Shown: piece after piece, positions 10,290-20,870 of the stretch
How positions within the stretch are numbered: the stretch's first letter is position 1
Layout of the letters: every line of letters begins with the position of its first letter
Assembly: GCA_903939765.1 (NCBI GenBank)
Contig: CAJAIK010000094.1
Coordinates: 1-64,000 of the forward strand
Length of the DNA: 64,000 nucleotides
Reading direction: 5' to 3'
From: an uncultured Chlorobiaceae bacterium
GTDB taxonomy: Bacteria; Bacteroidota; Chlorobiia; Chlorobiales; Chlorobiaceae
Notes under the pieces: generated by a model
What the model was told of the DNA's origin: nothing
Databases searched by the model: none
The model's input: the letters and a program-made list of their open reading frames with translations, nothing else
Translations under genes and position numbers: made by a program

Positions 10290-11318
10290 CTAATCCCGAA
10301 TGCGGACGTTTAAAAGCAATGGCAAATGGTCGGAGTAGCCCCCCTTGTATTTTCTTTTTTCATAGGTGGGCCAGGGCTTTTTGCCGGAGTAGTCGAAAAG
10401 CCGGAAAAAGGAGAAGCAGTGGAATGCCTCTTCCTGGGCTGAGAGCCCCCTGTTGTCAAGCATTCCAGGGCTGAGGAGGATCTGGTCGATCTGTTGCCAG
10501 TGGTTGTTGTAGAAGTAGCTGCCGACTCCCTCGTAGTTGCTCCAGCAGTTGTAAAGCACTCCGTTGCCGTCCGCCCTGACTCTTGCGGCATCGAATGTTG
10601 AGTGAAGTACCTGTTTCAGAGATCGGTCGGAGGGCTCATCATTGAAGTCACCCATGACGATAATATCAGCTTTTGGATTGCCGACAAGCAGGCTGTCGAG
10701 AATGTGTCGGGCAACTTTTGCGGCGGCCATACGTTTTGGCTCACTCCACCCGGCATCGAAAGAGCGTGAAGGCCAGTGGTTCAGAATGAGGTGAAAGGGG
10801 TGGTTTGCGACTGAAAATCCGGCAACAATGATCTTTCTTGTCGGCTTGCCTTCAAGGGGCACACTGTAGGCTTTTGATCCTCTCTGGTGAATTGTTTCTG
10901 GATTATAGGCGAGACCGATATCGATGCCTCTCGGATCGCGGGATTCGTAATAGATGGCTTTATAGCCGACGCCCTGAATCCCTTCGAGTGTACGCTCAAA
11001 AATGTTCCGGTTTTCTACTTCGGCAAAAGCGAGGATATCGGGATATTTTCTGTAGTCAGGGTGTGCCTCCACAGCCGAGAGGAGGTGGCGGATGCGCATC
11101 ATTTTCAGCCTGACTCTCTTTTCTGTCCATTGCAGTTTTCCTTCCGGGGTATAATCGTCATCTTCGGTTGCCGGGTCGTTGTATGCATCAAAGAGATTTT
11201 CAACGTTCCACCAAAGGCAGAGTACGTTTTTTTCAGGATTTGCCTTTCCACTGACGGCGTGTGATGGTGACAAGGTGGCTATGAAAACGAGAAAAACGCA
11301 GCAGAGTAATATTCGCAT
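10290..11318 (-). CDS. Endonuclease/exonuclease/phosphatase family protein, probably exported
   Basis: N-terminal signal-like segment; WNVENLFDAYND, AFAEVENRNIF, MGDFNDEPSD, YSDHLPL. Confidence 0.88.
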   Translation of the reverse strand: MRILLCCVFLVFIATLSPSHAVSGKANPEKNVLCLWWNVENLFDAYNDPATEDDDYTPEGKLQWTEKRVRLKMMRIRHLLSAVEAHPDYRKYPDILAFAEVENRNIFERTLEGIQGVGYKAIYYESRDPRGIDIGLAYNPETIHQRGSKAYSVPLEGKPTRKIIVAGFSVANHPFHLILNHWPSRSFDAGWSEPKRMAAAKVARHILDSLLVGNPKADIIVMGDFNDEPSDRSLKQVLHSTFDAARVRADGNGVLYNCWSNYEGVGSYFYNNHWQQIDQILLSPGMLDNRGLSAQEEAFHCFSFFRLFDYSGKKPWPTYEKRKYKGGYSDHLPLLLNVRIRD

Positions 11319-11423
11319 GGCCTCTTTCGTTCTAATTTTTTTTCTTTCCCATAATCATTCTGTAACTTAATCGGGATTTTCCAGTTTGTCAATATTTTAT
11401 TTTCCAACAATCCGGGAAGCATT

Positions 11424-11834
11424 ATGACCCAGAAGAGTGATGTCAAGGAACAGGCCAAAGATATCCTCGAGGAGACCCTTGACAGGGAGGCGGTTATTGT
11501 GCTGGCAAGGATTTCTGAAGAGATGCAATTGCTTTTTCAGGCTCATCCGGAACCGGCAATGGACAAAGTCAAAGTGATTGTGACCGGTTTTTTTCTTGAG
11601 AACGGCAAGTCGGAACAGTTCATTGATGACTGGATCAAGACCTCGGAAGAGTACAGTTGCGCAAGGGGACTTGATGAGCAGTCCCAGCCAAAGGCTATGC
11701 TGTCGGATCTGGGAGTGTTCAGGTTTATGAGTTTTTTGAAAGACAAGGGGCTTACTGATGATCAGATTGCCATTGTACTGACAGGTGCGGTGCAGCAGGC
11801 GGCTTCTGATCAGGAGAATCAGCAAGGAGGCTGA
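11424..11834 (+). CDS. Conserved-looking hypothetical protein
   Basis: 136-aa ORF between well-supported genes; no domain recognised. Confidence 0.6.
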   Translation: MTQKSDVKEQAKDILEETLDREAVIVLARISEEMQLLFQAHPEPAMDKVKVIVTGFFLENGKSEQFIDDWIKTSEEYSCARGLDEQSQPKAMLSDLGVFRFMSFLKDKGLTDDQIAIVLTGAVQQAASDQENQQGG

Positions 11835-11895
11835 TTTTTTGGGAAATTAATGGTTATCGTTTGCTATTACCAATCACTATAATATTTGTTGCTAC

Positions 11896-12606
11896 ATGAA
11901 AAAGACGACACAATTGTACGAAGGCAAGGCTAAAAAGGTTTTTTTAACGGATGACGCTGATCTGGTTATACAGGAGTTCAAGGATGATGCAACTGCGTTC
12001 AATAACAAGAAAAAAGGGAGTATTGCCGAGAAGGGTGTTGTAAACAACGCGATTTCATGCAAGCTCTTCACCCTGCTTGAAGCTCAAGGGATACGTACTC
12101 ATTTTGTCGAGAAGCTCTCTGATCGTGATATGCTGTGCCGTTATCTCGACATTATCAAGGTTGAGGTTGTTGTGCGCAATATTGCCGCTGGTTCGCTGGT
12201 GAAGCGGTATGGCTTCAGTGAAGGAACTGTGCTGGAAACCCCCATTGTCGAGTTTTATCTCAAAGATGATGATCTCGATGACCCGCTGATGAATGAGGCC
12301 CACGCTGTTGCGCTTGGCGTTGCCACGCTGGAAGAGCTTGCTACACTGAAAAATCGTGCGGAGAGCATTAATGCTTTGCTCAAAAAGTTTTTTGCCGACA
12401 GGAAACTGAAGCTGGTTGATTTCAAGCTTGAGTTCGGTCGCCACAACAACGAGATTCTGCTCGGTGATGAGATAAGCCCCGATACCTGCCGTTTCTGGGA
12501 TCTTGAGACAAACGAAAAAATGGACAAGGATCGTTTTCGTTTTGACCTGGGTGGCGTTGAGGATGCCTACAGCGAGGTGCAGAGAAGGGTTCTTGACCTT
12601 GACTGA
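11896..12606 (+). CDS. purC: Phosphoribosylaminoimidazole-succinocarboxamide synthase
   Basis: YEGKAKKVF, GVVNNAISCKLFTLLE, VEVVVRNIAAGSLVKRYG, DFKLEFGRH, GDEISPDTCRFWD. Confidence 0.96.
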   Translation: MKKTTQLYEGKAKKVFLTDDADLVIQEFKDDATAFNNKKKGSIAEKGVVNNAISCKLFTLLEAQGIRTHFVEKLSDRDMLCRYLDIIKVEVVVRNIAAGSLVKRYGFSEGTVLETPIVEFYLKDDDLDDPLMNEAHAVALGVATLEELATLKNRAESINALLKKFFADRKLKLVDFKLEFGRHNNEILLGDEISPDTCRFWDLETNEKMDKDRFRFDLGGVEDAYSEVQRRVLDLD

Positions 12607-12635
12607 GGTCTACATTACAAAACGGAGGCTCGGTT

Positions 12636-13280
12636 ATGCTTGAAGCTGCAATTTTCTGGCTGCAGCATGCCGATCCTGAGGCTGTCTACCTTTTTCTCTT
12701 TCTGATCGCCTTTCTTGAAAATGTTGTACCGCCGATACCCGGAGATGTTCCCATTGCCTTTATCGGCTATTTGATCTGCAAAAGTGACATAACGTTTGCC
12801 GGGGCTCTTTTATGGTCTTCACTGGGTTCTACAGCAGGCTTCATGCTTGTCTACATGCTCAGTCGGCATCTTGGGTTGAAGCTGTATGCTCCAGGTGCGA
12901 GCACGGTCCAGCACTGGTTCGCGAAAAGTGTCCACCGTTTTTTTCCTCCTTCGGATATGGAGTTGCTTCGCCGGAAATTTGCCACTCATGGTTACCTCGC
13001 CGTTCTGGTGAACCGATTCCTGTTTGGTTCGAGGGCCGTTATTTCGGTGATGGCCGGTTTGATGCATCTCAGAGCGCCGTTTGTGCTTATTGCTGCCTTG
13101 ACAAGCGCTTTTGTCTGGAACGTGCTTCTGCTCTATGGCGGTTATTTTCTGGGAAGCAACTGGCATGATATAGGCGGTTATGCGGCACTCTACAGCATAC
13201 CGGTATCAATTGTTTTTGTTCTTGTACTTGTTTATTCTGGATGGAAGTTTGTAAGGGAAAGAAAGCAGCAGCATGAATGA
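12636..13280 (+). CDS. DedA family (VTT-domain) membrane protein
   Basis: FLENVVPPIPGDVPIAFIGYL; NRFLFGSRAVISVMAGLMHL. Confidence 0.88.
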   Translation: MLEAAIFWLQHADPEAVYLFLFLIAFLENVVPPIPGDVPIAFIGYLICKSDITFAGALLWSSLGSTAGFMLVYMLSRHLGLKLYAPGASTVQHWFAKSVHRFFPPSDMELLRRKFATHGYLAVLVNRFLFGSRAVISVMAGLMHLRAPFVLIAALTSAFVWNVLLLYGGYFLGSNWHDIGGYAALYSIPVSIVFVLVLVYSGWKFVRERKQQHE

Positions 13281-13358
13281 GTTTTTTTTGTTATTTATCC
13301 CCCGTCCAGGTGACTTCCAGCTTTTTTTCTTCATTCACAAGCATTTTGTTGATATACC

Positions 13359-14276
13359 ATGGCAAAAGAGTTAAAACTGTATCCTGCTGAAAAAAAAGGC
13401 GTGCTTCTTGAGCTTGCCTCCATTGATGATCTCAGGGAGATGGCCCGTCAGGTTCGTCGTGATGTTATCAGAATGCTTGCTATGGCCAATTCCGGCCATA
13501 CAGGTGGTTCGCTCGGCATGGCCGATATCTTTACTGCGCTCTATTTTCGTCTCCTTCGGCAGAAGCCGCATGAGTTCTGGAAGCTTCATGATGAGGATAT
13601 GGTTTTTCTCTCCAATGGTCATATTGTTCCGGTATGGTACAGTGTGCTTGCCCGTTCAGGGTATTTCCCTCTCAGCGAACTGAATTCCCTGCGACAGGTC
13701 AGTTCCTATCTTCAGGGCCATCCTACCTCTGAGGCGAGGCTCCCGGGCATAAGAATTGCTTCGGGATCTCTCGGTCAGGGCCTTTCTGCCGCAGTCGGAG
13801 CCGCGCTTGGTCTGCGTCAGGATGGCCGGCAGGGCGATGTTTTTTGTCTGATGGGCGATGGTGAGTGCCAGGAGGGGCAGATTTGGGAAGCGGCGATGAG
13901 TGCCTCTCATTACGGGCTCGGCAAGATTATTGGTATTGTCGATTGCAATAATCTGCAGATTGATGGTGAGGTTACCTCCATCATGAGCGTTGAGCCGTTT
14001 GCCGATAAATGGCGCTCGTTTGGATGGGATGTTTGCCATTGCGATGGCAACGATATGGAGGATTTTGTTATAACGGTCGAACGAATCAAGTTGAGTGCAA
14101 ATCGCCAGAAGCCGACCGTCATTCTTGCGACAACAATCATGGGTAAAGGGGTTCCCTTTTTTGAGGGAAGTATGCCTGATAAATCCAACTGGCACGGAAA
14201 ACCACCGTCCAGGGAGGATGCCATAAAAGCGCTTGCCATTCTCGGCGAGACACGGTTTGGTGATTTTTTGAGCTGA
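13359..14276 (+). CDS. Transketolase N-terminal (TPP-binding) subunit
   Basis: MANSGHTGGSLGMADIFTALYF, GSLGQGLSAAVGAALG, MGDGECQEGQIWEAAMSASHY, IVDCNNLQIDG; ends at ~305 aa without PYR/C domains. Confidence 0.9.
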   Translation: MAKELKLYPAEKKGVLLELASIDDLREMARQVRRDVIRMLAMANSGHTGGSLGMADIFTALYFRLLRQKPHEFWKLHDEDMVFLSNGHIVPVWYSVLARSGYFPLSELNSLRQVSSYLQGHPTSEARLPGIRIASGSLGQGLSAAVGAALGLRQDGRQGDVFCLMGDGECQEGQIWEAAMSASHYGLGKIIGIVDCNNLQIDGEVTSIMSVEPFADKWRSFGWDVCHCDGNDMEDFVITVERIKLSANRQKPTVILATTIMGKGVPFFEGSMPDKSNWHGKPPSREDAIKALAILGETRFGDFLS

Positions 14277-14286
14277 AGCGGGTTTT

Positions 14287-14823
14287 ATGCAGATTCTTGC
14301 AGGTCTCTATAAAGGACGTAAAATCAGGAGTTCGTCGTCGCTCGCGATACGTCCATGCAGCAGCCGGGTAAAGAAGTCGCTTTTTGATACGCTCACGGCA
14401 AGGATGGATTTTGAAGGGGCCTCCATCCTTGATTTGTTTGCGGGTTTTGGCTCCCTTGGTTTCGAGGCGTTGAGCCGTGGTGCCGGGTCGGTCTGCTTTG
14501 TTGATCAGCATGTTGATGCCCTCAAAGCGCTGAAGGCCACGGCCCTTCAGTTGGGGGTTCAAGAGCGCGTGAAAATTGTCAACGGGGATGTTTCGGCATT
14601 TCTTGGGCGTGCGACGGGGCCGTTTGATCTTCTTTTTTGCGATCCGCCCTACTCATGGCCTGATTATGATCTTTTGATTGAACGGATATTTGCATGCGCT
14701 CTGCTTGCCCAAGAGGGGTTCCTGCTTGTCGAACATAGCGCGCATCTCGATTTCCGGCACTTGCCCCGTTACTCTTTTCATCGCGATTACGGCATGACAA
14801 GAGTGACTTTTTTTCAGCATTGA
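14287..14823 (+). CDS. rsmD: 16S rRNA (guanine966-N2)-methyltransferase RsmD
   Basis: [52 protein letters not shown]. Confidence 0.92.
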   Translation: MQILAGLYKGRKIRSSSSLAIRPCSSRVKKSLFDTLTARMDFEGASILDLFAGFGSLGFEALSRGAGSVCFVDQHVDALKALKATALQLGVQERVKIVNGDVSAFLGRATGPFDLLFCDPPYSWPDYDLLIERIFACALLAQEGFLLVEHSAHLDFRHLPRYSFHRDYGMTRVTFFQH

Positions 14824-14836
14824 TATTTGCCAGCCG

Positions 14837-15331
14837 ATGAAACAGAAAGCCATTTATCCGGGGACGTTTGATCCCTTTACCAACGGCCATCTTGATGTGC
14901 TTGAACGTGCCTTGAATATTTTTGAGGAAGTTATTGTTGTTATTGCAGAGAACTCTCAGAAACGCGCGCTCTTTACTGCTGAAGAGCGGGAAGCAATGAC
15001 GAGGGAGGTCACCTGTGATTATCCCGGAGTCTCGGTTGAGGTGCTGCACAACGGGCTCGTTGTGGATTATGCCCGTCAGTTAGGGGCGAGAGCCATTGTC
15101 AGGGGGGTGAGGCAGGTCAAGGATTTTGAATACGAATTTCAGATGTCACTTTTGAACCGCCAGCTTTATCCGGAGGTGACCACTGTTTTTTTGATGCCGA
15201 ATGTCAAATACACCTATGTGGCTTCATCAATCATCAAAGAGGTGGGAATGCTGGGTGGAGATGTCAGTAAATTTGTGCATCCGTGTGTTCTGGAGATGAT
15301 GCACCAAAAACGTGAAGAACAGAGCAGATAA
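14837..15331 (+). CDS. coaD: Phosphopantetheine adenylyltransferase
   Basis: [54 protein letters not shown]-like [20 protein letters not shown]. Confidence 0.96.
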   Translation: MKQKAIYPGTFDPFTNGHLDVLERALNIFEEVIVVIAENSQKRALFTAEEREAMTREVTCDYPGVSVEVLHNGLVVDYARQLGARAIVRGVRQVKDFEYEFQMSLLNRQLYPEVTTVFLMPNVKYTYVASSIIKEVGMLGGDVSKFVHPCVLEMMHQKREEQSR

Positions 15332-15354
15332 AAATCATAACAAACCACTTATAT

Positions 15355-16563
15355 ATGTCACGAACACCTCTTCCGGAAGAACAATATCTCACCCGCAGGG
15401 TACTCAGCATGCAGGAGTCGCAGACCATGCGAATCACCAATCTTGCTGGTAAAATGAAGGCTGAAGGCCATGATATTGTCAGCCTTTCGGCTGGTGAGCC
15501 GGATTTTCCTACTCCCGTTCATGTCAATCAGGCTGGCATCGATGCCATCAATGCCGGGTTTACCCGTTATACGGCAAATTCAGGTATTGCTGAGCTGAAA
15601 AAAGCCATTGTCGAAAAGTTTCGGCGCGACAATGGTCTCAATTTCGAGGAAAACCAGATTATCGTCAGCAATGGCGGCAAACAGACCTTGGCAAACACCT
15701 TCCTTGCCCTTTGCGAAGAGGGTGATGAGGTGATTGTTCCCGCCCCTTACTGGGTGAGCTTCCCGGAAATGGTTCGTCTCGCAGGCGGAATACCCGTTAT
15801 TGTTCATACCACTCTGGAAAGCGAATATAAAATGACACCCTCACAGCTTGAGGGCGCCATTACTCCGAAAACAAAGATCCTTGTCTTGAACTCTCCCTCG
15901 AATCCAACGGGGTCGGTGTATAGTGAAGCAGAGGTTCGAGCCTTGATGAAGGTGGTCGAAGGGCGGGGTATTTTTGTGGTTTCCGATGAGATGTACGACA
16001 TGATTGTTTATGGTGATGTTCGTTCCTTCTCTCCCGCAAGGATTCCGGAAATGAAGGAGTGGGTCATTGTGAGTAACGGCGTGTCGAAAACCTACGCCAT
16101 GACCGGATGGAGAATCGGTTACCTTGCCGGGCCGAAATGGTTTATTGATGCATGTGACAAGATTCAGTCGCAGACTACCTCAAATCCCAACGCCATAGCC
16201 CAGAAAGCCGCTGTTGCAGCATTGACGGGGGATCAAGGTATTGTTGAGGAGCGTCGTCTGGAATTTGAAAAGAGGCGCGATTACATGTATGAAGCTCTCA
16301 ACAGCATTCCCGGCTTCAAGACAGCTCTTCCACAGGGAGCCTTTTACATGTTCCCGGACATCAGCGGTGTGCTCGGCCAGACGTTCAACGGTGTTGTCAT
16401 GAAAGATTCGGCAGATGTTGCTGAATATCTTCTGAAGGTTCACCACGTGGCAACCGTACCAGGCGATGCGTTTGGTGCACCTGAAAATCTCCGTCTCTCC
16501 TATGCTGCGTCGATTGCCTCACTTGAGGAAGCGGTAAACCGTATAAGGAGAGCGTTCAAATAG
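15355..16563 (+). CDS. Pyridoxal-phosphate aspartate aminotransferase
   Basis: [51 protein letters not shown]. Confidence 0.93.
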   Translation: MSRTPLPEEQYLTRRVLSMQESQTMRITNLAGKMKAEGHDIVSLSAGEPDFPTPVHVNQAGIDAINAGFTRYTANSGIAELKKAIVEKFRRDNGLNFEENQIIVSNGGKQTLANTFLALCEEGDEVIVPAPYWVSFPEMVRLAGGIPVIVHTTLESEYKMTPSQLEGAITPKTKILVLNSPSNPTGSVYSEAEVRALMKVVEGRGIFVVSDEMYDMIVYGDVRSFSPARIPEMKEWVIVSNGVSKTYAMTGWRIGYLAGPKWFIDACDKIQSQTTSNPNAIAQKAAVAALTGDQGIVEERRLEFEKRRDYMYEALNSIPGFKTALPQGAFYMFPDISGVLGQTFNGVVMKDSADVAEYLLKVHHVATVPGDAFGAPENLRLSYAASIASLEEAVNRIRRAFK

Positions 16564-16570
16564 GGCATTT

Positions 16571-17335
16571 ATGCTGAAAGTTCGTCGCAGCAAGCTCTAT
16601 ACCTTGTGGTTCGGCTGGTATTCCCGCCGGCAGTTCCGCAGGTATTTCAACTCGGTACGCGTTTTTATGCACTCCGGAGTACAGCAGATGGAGCATGGTA
16701 CTCCGGTTATTTTTTACGCAAATCATTCGTGCTGGTGGGACGGTTTCTGGTCGCAACTCTGTACCGAAGAGTTTTTTTATCAGCATCTGCATATCATTAT
16801 CGAGTATCAGCAATTGCGGAAGCATCGTTTTTTTACCCGCATTGGAGCGTTTTCCCTTGATCGTTCCCGTCCGAGAAGTGCGGTCAGCACCATTCATTAT
16901 GCCTCCGAATTGTTGACGGCCAAAAGTGAGCGACAGAATGCCTTGTGGATTTTTCCCCAGGGCAAGATAGAGCCTGTTGATAAACGGCCGCTGTTTTTTT
17001 TTAAAGGGACGGCATCAATTGTTTCCCGAGTTCTTGATACGATTCCCGCTATTTACCTTGTTTCAGTTGTCAGCCGTATCGAATATCTTGATGAACAGAA
17101 ACCGGAACTCTTTTTGTCTTTCAGGGAGCCTATTCTGGTTACGCCAACGGAGTTTCCGGGCCAGAACGCCCTTACCGCATACATGCAGAGAATGACGGAG
17201 ACACATCTTGACGAACTCAAGGAACTGATTATCAACCGTACGCTTGACGATGCACGGATTGTTGTTTTGGGCACCCTCTCGATTAACAGACGTATTGAAG
17301 CGATCAGGCGGTTTCTGCACCTTCCCAATGCATAA
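16571..17335 (+). CDS. Lysophospholipid (1-acylglycerol-3-phosphate-type) acyltransferase
   Basis: VIFYANHSCWWDGF (HX4D-like), WIFPQGKIEP. Confidence 0.75.
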   Translation: MLKVRRSKLYTLWFGWYSRRQFRRYFNSVRVFMHSGVQQMEHGTPVIFYANHSCWWDGFWSQLCTEEFFYQHLHIIIEYQQLRKHRFFTRIGAFSLDRSRPRSAVSTIHYASELLTAKSERQNALWIFPQGKIEPVDKRPLFFFKGTASIVSRVLDTIPAIYLVSVVSRIEYLDEQKPELFLSFREPILVTPTEFPGQNALTAYMQRMTETHLDELKELIINRTLDDARIVVLGTLSINRRIEAIRRFLHLPNA

Positions 17336-17582
17336 TGCCGTCCGTATGGGCCTGGTTTCCGCGCCCTTCCGGTCAAAAAATCAAACAACCAATATTTTTT
17401 TACGCGTTGATTGTTCCGTGGTTTTTTTAAAAAATGATCAGTAAATACACAATAGCAACGACGTCCCCCTTTTTTATTTCGGTTGTTCTGGTATGGTGAA
17501 AAGAGTATAAATTTGCATACCTTGAATGCGGAAAATGAAAAAAAAGAGACAAGTGGTTTCCCACATACCAAATTGATCGGTT

Positions 17583-18560
17583 ATGAGTAATGTTATATGC
17601 AGTTGTCTTTTAGGTGATAATGCAAACGTAAGGTTGCGGCTTTCACAATTGCTGCACAGTGAGATGGAAACAATTTACGGGGTTTTTCCTGATGGTGTCT
17701 CCGATGATATATGCGAGGTTGAGTTACAGGGTTGCAGGAGGGAGTTTTTTATCAACAATACAGGAACTCCGTTCACTATCGGTATGCAGGTGATTATCGA
17801 GTCTGACGGTGGTTATGATTTCGGTGTTGTTTATTCGACCGGCCAGATTGCCCGGAAAAAGATTCAGCTTAAAGGGCTTGACAAGAGCGGGCAGGAGTGG
17901 ACCTCGGTGCTGCGGGTTGCTGATGAGAGCGATAATTTTGCCATTGTTGAGCTGAAAAAACGACAATTGGAGATACGCGATGTTTGCCTGAACAAGATTA
18001 AAAAGCATGAACTTGATCTGAAGTTGGTCGATGTGGAGTTGCGTATGGACCAGCAGAAACTGTCGGTCTATTATACCTCTTCACACCGGGTTGATTTCAG
18101 GACACTGGTGCGCGACTTGGCAGGAGAGTTCAAGGCAAGAATTCAGATGGTGCAGATAACAACACGTGAAGAGGCCAGACGGGCGAATGCCTTTGGGCCG
18201 TGTGGTTGCCTCCTCTGTTGTTCGAGCTGGATCCCGAAAATCCACGCAAATCCATTTGCTGAAAAATCACAATATTCCGAAATATCAGGCAATGAGAGCC
18301 ATGCATTCAATATCACCGGGATATGTAATCGCCCGAAATGCTGTCTTGGTTATTCGAAACATGAAAAGGGTTGCCGCTCCAACTCCTCTGCCCAGTCACA
18401 GTATCCTGTTGCAGGAAGCAGGGTTAACACGCCCGAGGGGCCTGCTGTTGTTGAAAGCTTTGATGCCCAGAAAAAACTTGTCTTGCTTCGTTATCTGAAG
18501 AGCGATCAGACTCGCAGGTTTCCACTGAACAAGTTCAACGCCCTGTTTGTTAAAACATAA
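17583..18560 (+). CDS. PSP1 domain protein (RicT/YaaT-like)
   Basis: Central RVDFRTLVRDLAGEFKARIQMVQITTREEARR and Cys-rich FGPCGCLLCCSSW / GICNRPKCCLGYSKHEKGC. Confidence 0.88.
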   Translation: MSNVICSCLLGDNANVRLRLSQLLHSEMETIYGVFPDGVSDDICEVELQGCRREFFINNTGTPFTIGMQVIIESDGGYDFGVVYSTGQIARKKIQLKGLDKSGQEWTSVLRVADESDNFAIVELKKRQLEIRDVCLNKIKKHELDLKLVDVELRMDQQKLSVYYTSSHRVDFRTLVRDLAGEFKARIQMVQITTREEARRANAFGPCGCLLCCSSWIPKIHANPFAEKSQYSEISGNESHAFNITGICNRPKCCLGYSKHEKGCRSNSSAQSQYPVAGSRVNTPEGPAVVESFDAQKKLVLLRYLKSDQTRRFPLNKFNALFVKT

Positions 18561-18570
18561 CGGTCAGTCT

Positions 18571-20679
18571 ATGAGCAAGTTTACAAAAACCCTTGTCACC
18601 ACAGCACTTCCCTATGCCAACGGCCCGGTTCATCTTGGCCATCTGGCAGGCGTCTATCTTCCTGCTGATATTTATGTCCGCTATAAACGGCTCAAGGGTG
18701 AGGATATCATTCATATCGGCGGTTCGGATGAACACGGCGTGCCCATTACCATTACAGCCGAAAAAGAGGGGATTTCACCCCGGGATGTTGTTGACCGCTA
18801 TCACATGATGAACATGGCGGCATTCTCAAAGTGCGGCATCTCTTTTGACTATTATGGAAGAACAACTTCCGAGCTTCATCACAAGACCGCCCAGGAATTT
18901 TTTCTTGATATTGAAGAGAAGGGGATTTTTATCAGAAAGAGCGAAAAGCTTTTTTTTGACCGCAAGGCCGATCGGTTTCTTTCGGATCGCTATGTGACCG
19001 GTACCTGCCCGATCTGCAATAATACGGAGGCCAACGGCGATCAGTGCGAACAGTGCGGTACCCATTTAAGCCCGCTTGAGCTCATCAACCCGAAAAGCAA
19101 ACTCTCGGATGCAACGCCGGAACTTCGCGAGACCATGCACTGGTATTTTCCGCTCGGTCGTTTTCAGGAAGAGCTTGAGAGCTATGTGAAGCTGCATGAG
19201 GAGGAGTGGCGTCAGAATGTGGTCAATTATACCCATACCTGGTTGAAGCAGGGGCTGAAAGATCGGGCGATAACCCGTGATCTCGGGTGGGGGATCAAGG
19301 TGCCCCTCAACAATGAAGAGGCTGAGGGCAAGGTGCTCTATGTCTGGTTTGATGCTGTGCTTGGCTATATCTCCTTTACGAAGGCGTGGGCAGAGCAGCA
19401 GGGGCAGAGCGAGCGATGGAAAGAGTACTGGCAGAACCCTGAGTGCCGTCTGGTTCACTTTATCGGCAAAGATAATGTTGTCTTCCATACGCTGATGCTG
19501 CCAGCAATCCTGATGGCATGGAATGAGGGTCGTCAAGATAACCGCTATAATCTTGCTGATAATGTGCCTGCCTCGGAGTTCATGAATTTTGAGGGGAGAA
19601 AGTTTTCGAAGTCGAGGAACTATGCCGTCTATCTCGGCGAATTCCTTGAAAAGTTTCCCGCCGATACTCTTCGTTACAGTATTGCCATGAATTATCCTGA
19701 AAACAAGGATACCGATTTCAGTTGGCAGGACTTTCAGAACCGAACCAACGGCGAGCTGGCCGATACCCTGGGCAACTTTATCAAGCGATCGGTTGATTTT
19801 ACCAATTCCCGCTTTGGTGGCGAGGTGCCTTGTCTCTCTACTTCTGAAGAGTGGAATGGGCTCGGAATCAACTGGGCTGAAAGCCTTGAGCAGCTTGATT
19901 TGGCTTATGAAGGGTTTCACTTCAGGGAGGCGGCATCTCTCGCTATGGATATTGCCAGGGCAGCTAACCGCTTCCTTACCGTGTCAGAGCCGTGGAAAGT
20001 GATCAAGATTGACCGTGAGGCTGCTGCAAGAACGATGGCTCTTTCGCTCAATCTCTGTCATGCGCTTTCCATAGCCCTCTTTCCGGTCATTCCTGAAACC
20101 TGCAACCGCATTCATGCCATGCTCGGCTTTGACAGGCGCATTGAAGAGCTTGTAACAGCCGGCAAATCCCTTGTTGCCGAACTTCTCTTGCCGGGGCTTC
20201 AAAAGGGGCACAAAATCAGGGAAAAGTCGGAAATTCTTTTTACAAAAATTGAGGAGAGCGATATTGCGCCGGAACTTGCAAAAATTGAGGGGTTGCTGGC
20301 TGACGCCGTAAAGCGTGAGGCTGGAGAGGAACAGCAAAAGATGGAGTTTAAACCTCTCATCAGCTTTGATGACTTTCTTAAGGTTGATTTGAGGGTTGCA
20401 CGTGTCATCTCGGCCGAAAAAGTTCATAAAGCGGCTAAACTCCTGAAACTTCAGTTGCAGGTTGGTTCCGTGACAAAACAGGTGCTTGCCGGGATTGCCA
20501 AATACTATACTCCTGAAGAGATGGTAGGCAAAAATGTGGTTATTGTGGCTAATCTTGCCGATCGTACCATCCGTGACGAGGTTTCAGAGGGGATGATTCT
20601 TGCCGTAGAGGGCGCGGACGGGAAGCTTTTTGTTCTTGAACCGCAAGGAAATGAAATAAATGGCAGACAGATACAATAA
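18571..20679 (+). CDS. metG: Methionyl-tRNA synthetase
   Basis: TALPYANGPVHLGHLAG, CPICNNTEANGDQCEQCG, FEGRKFSKSRNYAV (KMSKS-like), C-terminal tRNA-binding domain. ATG at 18571 preferred over the ORF start 18547 inside the previous gene. Confidence 0.96.
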   Translation: MSKFTKTLVTTALPYANGPVHLGHLAGVYLPADIYVRYKRLKGEDIIHIGGSDEHGVPITITAEKEGISPRDVVDRYHMMNMAAFSKCGISFDYYGRTTSELHHKTAQEFFLDIEEKGIFIRKSEKLFFDRKADRFLSDRYVTGTCPICNNTEANGDQCEQCGTHLSPLELINPKSKLSDATPELRETMHWYFPLGRFQEELESYVKLHEEEWRQNVVNYTHTWLKQGLKDRAITRDLGWGIKVPLNNEEAEGKVLYVWFDAVLGYISFTKAWAEQQGQSERWKEYWQNPECRLVHFIGKDNVVFHTLMLPAILMAWNEGRQDNRYNLADNVPASEFMNFEGRKFSKSRNYAVYLGEFLEKFPADTLRYSIAMNYPENKDTDFSWQDFQNRTNGELADTLGNFIKRSVDFTNSRFGGEVPCLSTSEEWNGLGINWAESLEQLDLAYEGFHFREAASLAMDIARAANRFLTVSEPWKVIKIDREAAARTMALSLNLCHALSIALFPVIPETCNRIHAMLGFDRRIEELVTAGKSLVAELLLPGLQKGHKIREKSEILFTKIEESDIAPELAKIEGLLADAVKREAGEEQQKMEFKPLISFDDFLKVDLRVARVISAEKVHKAAKLLKLQLQVGSVTKQVLAGIAKYYTPEEMVGKNVVIVANLADRTIRDEVSEGMILAVEGADGKLFVLEPQGNEINGRQIQ

Positions 20680-20725
20680 TAGTTTGCATATCAATATTTT
20701 TTGCTTACATTGATGGCACAAACAT

Positions 20726-20801
<76 letters not shown>

Positions 20802-20803
20802 GT

Positions 20804-20838
20804 AAAGCCGCCTCCTCAAAAGGGCGGCTTTTTTGTTT
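20804..20838 (+). terminator. Rho-independent terminator downstream of tRNA-fMet
   Basis: aaagccgcct cctcaaa agggcggctt ttttg hairpin followed by T run. Confidence 0.8.
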
Positions 20839-20870
20839 TGAGATCAACCTCCTTCCGTTCAGAGGCACTT

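Noticed and set aside
19066-19920. 284-aa ORF on the minus strand inside metG
   Set aside because: Fully antisense to a confidently identified gene; no recognisable domain. Typical shadow ORF.
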